Below are positions 7,816 through 12,342 of a DNA stretch of 12,342 nucleotides, one piece after another. Origin of the DNA: Pseudomonadota bacterium (lineage in GTDB: Bacteria; Pseudomonadota; Alphaproteobacteria; Rhizobiales; Hyphomicrobiaceae); NCBI GenBank assembly GCA_023390485.1, contig JAEWCT010000146.1, positions 1 to 12,342 on the forward strand. The letters are read 5' to 3'. A model generated the notes under the pieces. That model was not told the DNA's origin. It saw nothing but the letters and a program-made list of their open reading frames with translations, and searched no databases. How positions within the stretch are numbered: position 1 is the first letter of the stretch; each line of letters starts with the position of its first letter. A program made the translations under genes and the position numbers.

Positions 7816-7821
7816 TCTCCC
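7816..7821 (-). promoter_or_regulatory. Ribosome binding site favouring the shorter haem-subunit start
   Basis: GGGAGA on the minus strand, 7 nt before ATG 7808. The alternative GTG 7871, 63 nt upstream, has no comparable site. Confidence 0.6.
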
Positions 7822-7845
7822 GGGAAGAATTTTTGAAATTGCGCA

Positions 7846-8808
7846 TCAGAGATCGAGCGTGATTGATCCACTTGGAATGCGAGACATGCAGATCATGATC
7901 TTCTTGCCGCTGACTTTCTCTGGCTCGGTCAGGTAATGATCGTTGTGCTCGATGAAGCCGTCGCAGGCGAGAACCTCGGTCTGGCATTGGCCGCACGCGC
8001 CGCCACGGCAGAGAAACGGTGCGTCGACGCCATTCTCTTCGAGCGCTTCGAGAATGCTCTGGTGGCCGCTCACGACGATGTCGCGGCCCGAACGGGCGAG
8101 CTTGACGACGAACGGCTTGCCAGGAGGCGGAGCACTGAACTGTTCGGAGTGCACGTTCTCGTCCGGCCAGCCGAGCAGCCGAGCCGTTTGCAAAGCCCAA
8201 TCGATCATCGGCTTTGGCCCGCAGACGTACATATGCGTGCCGAGACGCTGACTGCTCAAAACGGTCTCGAGCGGGATCAGCTGGCCCTGATCCTGGCGAT
8301 AGACGTTGACGCGCGAACCGTAACGCGATTGCAGATATTTGCAGTAGGCGCCGTCGTCGAGCGAACGAACGCCGTAGTGAAGCTCGAAATCGGCATGGAG
8401 CCCATCAAGCTCGTTCATCATCGCCATGAAGGGCGTGATGCCGATGCCGCCTGCAACGAACACATGTTTCTTTGCAAGCTTGGCCGGAGGAAAGAGATTG
8501 AGCGGCTGCCCGATCTCGAGTTCCGAACCGACCTTCACGTTCTCGTGCATGAACCTCGAGCCGCCGCGTGATGGGTCGACGTTCAAGACGCTGATCTGAT
8601 AGCTCGACGTATCCGTCGGCGAACCCATGAGAGAGTAGGGATTGCGCATCAGCCGGTCGCCCGAGTGCATGACGACCGATATGTGCGAGCCGCCAGAAAA
8701 TTCCGAGAGCGGAGCATTGTCGATATCGACGAACCGAAAGCGCTTGATGCGGTTTGCCACCGGCTCGACCTCGGCGACGCGAACGCGCCGGAGAAGATTT
8801 CCGCTCAT
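7846..8808 (-). CDS. dmmB: Dimethylamine monooxygenase reductase subunit (PDR/VanB-type flavin / 2Fe-2S)
   Basis: A 320-aa phthalate-dioxygenase-reductase-like protein that moves electrons from NAD(P)H through flavin and a 2Fe-2S centre to the haem subunit. Domains in order: flavin-binding barrel (about 5-105) with the RNPYSL motif (55-60), NAD(P)-binding domain (about 112-225) with VAGGIGITPFMAM (118-130) and YVCGPKPMIDW (194-204), and a C-terminal plant-type ferredoxin domain with Cys267, Cys272, Cys275 and Cys307 (C-x4-C-x2-C-x31-C). The start is ATG 8808, which overlaps the stop codon of the preceding subunit gene in an ATGA arrangement (8805-8808), a sign of translational coupling. The long upstream extension of the frame is a shadow of that gene. 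The biochemical role is firm; the letter B follows the usual naming of the dmm genes and is less certain. Confidence 0.9.
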   Translation of the reverse strand: MSGNLLRRVRVAEVEPVANRIKRFRFVDIDNAPLSEFSGGSHISVVMHSGDRLMRNPYSLMGSPTDTSSYQISVLNVDPSRGGSRFMHENVKVGSELEIGQPLNLFPPAKLAKKHVFVAGGIGITPFMAMMNELDGLHADFELHYGVRSLDDGAYCKYLQSRYGSRVNVYRQDQGQLIPLETVLSSQRLGTHMYVCGPKPMIDWALQTARLLGWPDENVHSEQFSAPPPGKPFVVKLARSGRDIVVSGHQSILEALEENGVDAPFLCRGGACGQCQTEVLACDGFIEHNDHYLTEPEKVSGKKIMICMSRIPSGSITLDL

Positions 8809-9407
8809 TGATACAAGGACTCCGTCGGAGGAATGTCGCCTGGAACTTCGGCGTCGATGCACACGCCCTGGAATGCCGCGAGGCGGCGCGAGTAATGATC
8901 CCTCACCAGCAAGGTGATGCCGCAATGACCGCATTTCACCGGGTTGGTCGTAACGTTCTCGATGAAGTGCTTGCAGTGAACGCATTGCACGCGGCGCATC
9001 AGCGTGCCGCGATGTTCGGTTCGGATTGACAGATGATCGATCGAGAATTCGCCGCCGGCCTGCACGACGAAGCCGATGAGAGGTTCGGAGCCCGCCGCAT
9101 AAAGGCGCAAGCCCATGGGCGCTCCGTGGAGCAACTGCCGCAGACGCGCGATGCCGTCCGCGAGAGTTGCGTGAAATTCGATGGTCGCTGGCGCGAGTTC
9201 GCGAGCGATCGCTTGCCGATCGTTATCCGCAAGAGTGTCGGCGAGAATGACGGTCGTCCGTTTTGCGAAGTTGCCGTCGGCGCGCGAAAGCATCTCGGCG
9301 ACCGCCTCCGCCCCCGCCTTGTCCGAGACGATGATGTTGCTGCGCGCATTGAGATCCGGGGTGAGACCCGGATAGATTGGTCGGCTTTTGATCGTGCTCA
9401 GTGTCAT
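8805..9407 (-). CDS. dmmA: Dimethylamine monooxygenase small subunit, DmmA-like, with a C-terminal double-CxxC domain
   Basis: A 200-aa cytoplasmic protein. An N-terminal alpha/beta region (about 22-130) with VILADTLADNDRQAIAREL (53-71) and LRLYAAGSEPLIGFVVQAGG (100-119) is followed by a zinc-ribbon-like domain with Cys142-x2-Cys145 and Cys159-x2-Cys162, then ITLLVRDHYSRRLAAFQGVC (164-183). This layout fits the DmmA-like N- and C-terminal domain families, the third component beside the haem and reductase subunits. Its job in the complex is poorly known; an assembly, metal-binding or electron-transfer role is possible. ATG 9407 has AGGGAG 6 nt upstream and is preferred to the upstream start at 9500, which would overlap the permease gene closely. 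The stop overlaps the start of the reductase gene. Whether published dmmA refers to this subunit is my recollection, so the symbol is moderate. Confidence 0.82.
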   Translation of the reverse strand: MTLSTIKSRPIYPGLTPDLNARSNIIVSDKAGAEAVAEMLSRADGNFAKRTTVILADTLADNDRQAIARELAPATIEFHATLADGIARLRQLLHGAPMGLRLYAAGSEPLIGFVVQAGGEFSIDHLSIRTEHRGTLMRRVQCVHCKHFIENVTTNPVKCGHCGITLLVRDHYSRRLAAFQGVCIDAEVPGDIPPTESLYQ

Positions 9408-9413
9408 CAAGAA

Positions 9414-9419
9414 CTCCCT
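9414..9419 (-). promoter_or_regulatory. Ribosome binding site fixing the dmmA-like start
   Basis: AGGGAG on the minus strand, 6 nt before ATG 9407. It marks the internal start rather than the first ATG of the frame at 9500. Confidence 0.75.
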
Positions 9420-9466
9420 GTTTCCGTCAAAACCACGTGGGGCCTGCGGAAAGTGATCAGAGCAGA

Positions 9467-9493
9467 CCGGAGCGGTGGAGGAAACCGCCCCGG
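9467..9493 (-). repeat. Inverted repeat between permease and dmmA-like gene
   Basis: Ten-base arms with one mismatch (CCGGAGCGGT at 9467-9476 and ACCGCCCCGG at 9484-9493) around a 7-nt loop. It lies 12 nt after the permease stop codon. No T tract follows on the minus strand, so it is more likely an mRNA stability or attenuation element than a strong terminator. It could allow the membrane protein and the enzyme subunits to be made at different levels (inference). Confidence 0.55.
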
Positions 9494-9505
9494 CCCACAT
9501 TTTCT

Positions 9506-11299
9506 TTAGGCAGGTAGCTGGAAGAACCAGTTCGACGCGAGGACGACGGCTAGACCGGCCGCGAGGACGATATAGGGAAGCGCCCCGGCTTTCCGCTTTT
9601 TGAGATCGGCGTGGCTGAGCCCCAGATCTTCCAGCATGTGGGCCGGGAAGACGCCCTTATCCTGCACGTAGTGACGGAAGCAGAAGACTGGAATGATCAG
9701 CGACGCGGTAATGAACCCAGCCCACAGGGCAGCGGGGTTCCAGACCTTCGCACCGGCACCCATGAAGACGGCGTTGACGAAGGCGAACAGCGCACCGAGA
9801 GCGAGCACGAACGTCGGTGCGCGCCACGGACGAGGAACGTCCGCATTGTCGATACGATGGATCCAACCCGAATTGAGGTTCAGGAAGTTGAAGATGATGT
9901 ACCCGCAGTTGGAAACCGCGAGGATGAAGAAGAAGCTCGTGGCGTCAGCGCAGGCGATCGCGAGGACCAAGAGATTGATCACGAGATCGGTCCACATCGC
10001 GCGCGTCGGTGCGCCATGCTCGTTGACGTGGCTAAGGTAGCGCGGCAACCAGCCGTCGCGCGAACCCTGGTAGAGCGTGCGCGACGATCCGGCCATCGCG
10101 GTCATCAGGCAGAGCATGAGCGCCAGGATCATTAGCATGACGAGCAGGCTCGTAAGCAGTCCGCCGTGGCCGACCATGTTGGCCATGGCCGCAGCGACGC
10201 CGGAGCCATCGACGATTGACGGCTCAAGCATGCCTTCAAGGCCCAAAACCCCTTGGAAGGTGAAGGGGACGAGCGTGAAGAGCACGAGGCAAAGCAGACC
10301 CGAGTAGAAGATCGCCTTGAAGGTATCCCGGCCCGGATCGCGGAACTCGCTCGTGTAGCAAACCGCCGTTTCAAAGCCGTACGTAGACCACGCGGCGATG
10401 AACATGGCGCCAAGAATGAGCGTCCAGCCGGCGATGTCCCAATGGCCCATCTCTGGTGCGTAGGCGGCCTTCAGCGGTTCGATAGGCGTGAAGTTGGACC
10501 AGTTGATTTGGCCCGTGATGATGGGAACAACTCCAACGATGAGCATCGGAATGATCACCGCGAGGCCGATATATTTCTGTACGCTCGCGGTACCGAGAAT
10601 GCCCCGGTGCTGAATGGCGAACGTGATCAGCATCAGCACCGCGCCGATGAAGAACGCGGCGTTGAACGAGAACGACACCGGTCCGAGCGTTCCATGGAAG
10701 AGGGACCAGTTGCGAGCCTCCGGCGTCAGCGCGGCGACGGCATCCGACGAAAGCAGAGCTGCCACGGCATCGGCGGCCGCTTTGCCGTGGTTGGCTGCAA
10801 GCCACTCGGCGATGCGAGGCGAATCCAAGGGGATCGAATTGGCGTGCGCGCTGATCCATGCCGCGACCTGCGGTGCGTCCGCGGGCGGGATCGGTGCAAG
10901 TGAATTAAGGATGTAAGCAGCCGCGATCGAACATCCGAGCGAGAGCACCGGCGACCAGGCGAACCAATTGCACCAGACGGATAACGGCGCGATCAGCTTC
11001 GAATATCTGACCCACGCCGCCGCACCGTAGACCGACGCGCCGCCGGACTTATTGGGAAAGAGACCGGCAATTTCCGCGTAAGTGAAGGACTGTATGAAGC
11101 CCATTATCATCGATGCGAACCAGACGAGAAAGGCAACCTTTCCCGCAACGCCCGCGATTCCGCCGATCGAAAACAAGACGAGAGCCGGGACGCCACTCGC
11201 GACCCAAAATGCTCCCCTCCAGTCGATGGCTCGTACGAGTTGACCGGACGGAGCGTTTAGCTCGCCGCCCGCAGTTAGCGTTCCAGTTTCTGTAGCCAT
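9506..11299 (-). CDS. APC-superfamily amino acid/amine permease
   Basis: A 597-aa inner-membrane transporter of the amino acid-polyamine-organocation superfamily. About 12-13 hydrophobic segments are visible, from about residue 30 to 592. Family-like features include GVPALVLFSIGGIAG (36-50), EIAGLFPNKSGGASVY (76-91), and the segment WSTYGFETAVCYTSEFRDPGRD (304-325, with Glu310). A hydrophilic Ala-rich stretch (about 135-205) lies between predicted TM4 and TM5 and makes the protein longer than the usual roughly 450-520 aa. GGAG 5 nt upstream supports ATG 11299. As the first gene before the demethylase genes it probably takes up a methylated amine such as trimethylamine or dimethylamine, but the substrate is inferred from context only; an amino acid or polyamine is possible. 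Confidence 0.87.
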   Translation of the reverse strand: MATETGTLTAGGELNAPSGQLVRAIDWRGAFWVASGVPALVLFSIGGIAGVAGKVAFLVWFASMIMGFIQSFTYAEIAGLFPNKSGGASVYGAAAWVRYSKLIAPLSVWCNWFAWSPVLSLGCSIAAAYILNSLAPIPPADAPQVAAWISAHANSIPLDSPRIAEWLAANHGKAAADAVAALLSSDAVAALTPEARNWSLFHGTLGPVSFSFNAAFFIGAVLMLITFAIQHRGILGTASVQKYIGLAVIIPMLIVGVVPIITGQINWSNFTPIEPLKAAYAPEMGHWDIAGWTLILGAMFIAAWSTYGFETAVCYTSEFRDPGRDTFKAIFYSGLLCLVLFTLVPFTFQGVLGLEGMLEPSIVDGSGVAAAMANMVGHGGLLTSLLVMLMILALMLCLMTAMAGSSRTLYQGSRDGWLPRYLSHVNEHGAPTRAMWTDLVINLLVLAIACADATSFFFILAVSNCGYIIFNFLNLNSGWIHRIDNADVPRPWRAPTFVLALGALFAFVNAVFMGAGAKVWNPAALWAGFITASLIIPVFCFRHYVQDKGVFPAHMLEDLGLSHADLKKRKAGALPYIVLAAGLAVVLASNWFFQLPA

Positions 11300-11544
11300 G
11301 ATCGCTCCGACGAAGCCTGTTTATTGATTAAGTTCGTGCAGTGATTGATCCCCCGGTTGGACCAGCGAGCGTCGCAGTCGCATGGCCCAAAAGGACACGT
11401 TCCCCGTCGGAAGCGGCGTTGGCGAGACGCAAGTAGATGATTTTGCGACAAAAACCAATTTAAACCAGAAATTACCGCAATTGATCCGACTGGGACATGT
11501 TATGGGACGTGAAATTACCTGCAAGCCAAAAAAATCACCAAAAG

Positions 11545-11564
11545 GAAACGGTTTTGACCGTTTC
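11545..11564. promoter_or_regulatory. Perfect 20-bp palindrome, candidate operator
   Basis: GAAACGGT and ACCGTTTC (8-bp perfect arms) with a 4-nt spacer TTTG, centred about 255 bp from the permease start and 178 bp from the divergent gene. The size suits a dimeric regulator site. It could also be a hairpin, but the following sequence on the plus strand has no T tract, and on the minus strand only a mixed one. Which regulator would bind is unknown. Confidence 0.5.
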
Positions 11565-11652
11565 GCAGGCACAAAAACCAGATTCTATCGGTATTTAGGG
11601 CGGTTAGACATTATATCGCAGTTGCGAACCTACTTTGGGTAATATTGGTCGA

Positions 11653-11690
11653 ATTCGGTTGCATTCTGTCGGGGAAAAGCGAATTCTGTT
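11653..11690 (+). repeat. Phased ATTCnGTy repeats
   Basis: Three copies of ATTC(G/T)GT(C/T) start at 11653, 11663 and 11683, so spaced 10 and 20 bp, on one face of the helix. Two of them sit in the longer repeat CGAATTCnGTT (11650-11660 and 11680-11690). A related ATTCTATC is at 11582. They lie 43-80 bp upstream of the divergent gene start and may be regulator half-sites. The repeats are short and chance is not excluded. Confidence 0.35.
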
Positions 11691-11732
11691 TGTTATTAGG
11701 GGGATCGGTAAATCTCTTCCGAAATTGAAAAT

Positions 11733-12342
11733 ATGCGCGTGCCTGTGGACCAAATCGAAAATTGGACGCAACAAACCGTCAGTGCTTTCGCGGCATTGGG
11801 GCGTGCAGAGATCATTGCCGCTGCGCGCTCGTGGCTTCGTGCGGAGGCAATGCTCGAGGGCGCGACGTCTCCCGCGCCGGTCATCGCCGCAAGCCGTTCG
11901 AACGCCGGCCTCGCGCATCTGATCCTTGAGAATCGCAGCGAAGCGGACGTTGCTTTTCGCGAAGCCGAGGAGCATTGGCGCCAAGCGATCGAGAGCGTCG
12001 CGACGCTCGACGTGCCATTGACGGGCACGAGTTCATTTCACTTTCGACTCGCCGCAAAGGTTCCGCATGCGCTGATGGAGGCGCGCCGGCAGCGATATCG
12101 CCATCTCGCCGAAGTCGCGCGCGCGATCACGCGCTTCAACCATCTCTTTGTCGATCCGGCCAACCTGACGTCCGGATTGGTCGGCGATCGGACGAGCGAG
12201 CTGGCATCAATCCTGAGCGAAATCCTGGGTCCGGCCTCAACCGAGGTCTGCCTGCTCACGACGACCGATGCATCGCTGGACGACTCCGCGACCTTCTCCC
12301 CTTACAGCCGAAAGAGCGCCGAATTCGCTCACAGTCCCCCCG
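11733..12342 (+). CDS. Unrecognised protein with a TPR-like N-terminal region (runs off the right edge)
   Basis: An open frame of 203 codons from ATG 11733 with no stop before the edge. The high GC at third positions supports real coding. The region is mostly helical and soluble, with no signal peptide or membrane segment. Residues about 52-85 match one tetratricopeptide motif: Gly59, Ala71, Phe75 and Ala78 have the TPR spacing, in SNAGLAHL...EADVAFREAEEHW. Another Arg/Ala-rich helical stretch spans 103-135. I see no helix-turn-helix in the part present. The Shine-Dalgarno is weak; an upstream in-frame stop at 11709 limits the start to 11733 or GTG 11739/11745. Divergence from a catabolic operon suggests a regulator or signalling protein, but function is not shown. 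A C-terminal DNA-binding or other domain could lie beyond the window. Confidence 0.72.
   Translation, partial: MRVPVDQIENWTQQTVSAFAALGRAEIIAAARSWLRAEAMLEGATSPAPVIAASRSNAGLAHLILENRSEADVAFREAEEHWRQAIESVATLDVPLTGTSSFHFRLAAKVPHALMEARRQRYRHLAEVARAITRFNHLFVDPANLTSGLVGDRTSELASILSEILGPASTEVCLLTTTDASLDDSATFSPYSRKSAEFAHSPP

Larger units (their letters stand above)
11300..11732. promoter_or_regulatory. Divergent intergenic control region
   Basis: 433 bp between the divergent permease and unknown gene with no convincing coding sequence. It is clearly more AT-rich than the flanking genes, mainly from about 11440 to 11732. It should hold the promoters for both directions. It contains a 20-bp palindrome (11545-11564), phased ATTCnGTy repeats (11653-11690), and two AAACCA hexamers exactly 10 bp apart (11452-11457, 11462-11467), the second followed by GAAATT. 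I could not fit a convincing sigma-70 -35/-10 pair or a sigma-54 site in either direction. Short open frames here (11382-11642 plus, 11321-11572 minus) lack ribosome sites and family features. Confidence 0.7.

Noticed and set aside
8809..8985. 59-residue N-terminal extension of the reductase frame
   Set aside because: It lies inside the dmmA-like coding region, is Arg-rich without domain character, and the ATGA-coupled ATG 8808 matches the family start.
11374..11387. GG-N10-GC spacing on the minus strand resembling a sigma-54 promoter upstream of the permease
   Set aside because: Only the GG and TGC positions fit; the CAC part of the -24 element is wrong and the match is expected by chance in GC-rich DNA.
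11321..11572. 83-codon minus-strand open frame upstream of the permease
   Set aside because: It lies in the control region, with no ribosome site or family features, and it overlaps the opposite short frame.
11382..11642. 86-codon plus-strand open frame in the intergenic region
   Set aside because: No Shine-Dalgarno, no recognisable family, composition like the AT-rich intergenic DNA, and it spans the palindrome.
1..12342. CRISPR arrays, insertion sequences, tRNA or rRNA genes
   Set aside because: No regular spacer-repeat pattern, transposase-like protein, terminal repeats or recognisable RNA gene was seen on either strand by eye.

Overview
The window is a methylated-amine catabolism locus from a GC-rich proteobacterium. 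I infer an alphaproteobacterial methylotroph of the Hyphomicrobiales (Hyphomicrobium/Methylocella-like). The inference rests on codon use, on the tight operon layout, and on the gene set, which resembles the trimethylamine clusters described in Methylocella and the roseobacters. Species cannot be settled from the sequence alone.

Nine complete genes and one partial gene lie on the minus strand, transcribed from about 11300 towards 1. In order of transcription they are: an APC-superfamily permease (11299-9506); a four-gene dimethylamine monooxygenase / haem-dependent oxidative N-demethylase set, comprising a small CxxC subunit (9407-8805), a flavin/2Fe-2S reductase (8808-7846), a haem subunit (7808-6768) and a GcvT-type folate protein (6704-5577); trimethylamine monooxygenase tmm (5518-4154); trimethylamine N-oxide demethylase tdm (4072-1718); an AcuI/YhdH-type reductase (1604-615); a Tautomerase_2 protein (579-187); and the first 56 codons of a CsaA-like tRNA-binding protein (170-1, running off the left edge). 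On the right, a divergent plus-strand gene with no recognised family begins at 11733 and runs off the edge.

The pathway reads as follows. The permease may import a methylated amine. Tmm oxidises trimethylamine to trimethylamine N-oxide. Tdm splits this into dimethylamine and formaldehyde, which its own folate domain can capture. The Dmm/HODM complex demethylates dimethylamine to methylamine, and the free-standing GcvT protein is the probable formaldehyde/folate acceptor. Genes for methylamine oxidation (gmaS, mgs, mgd) are not in the window.

Three junctions on the minus strand contain strong inverted repeats: permease/dmmA, tmm/tdm and tdm/acuI. The last looks most like a terminator and may separate the catabolic genes from the acuI-tautomerase-csaA tail. 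The 433-bp divergent intergenic region (11300-11732) is AT-rich and holds a perfect 20-bp palindrome and helically phased short repeats, so it is the likely control region. Several starts were moved inward from the longest open frame because good Shine-Dalgarno sites mark internal ATGs.

The core system is a known one. The least explained items are the divergent protein, the control region, the long soluble loop in the permease, and the non-catabolic tail genes.
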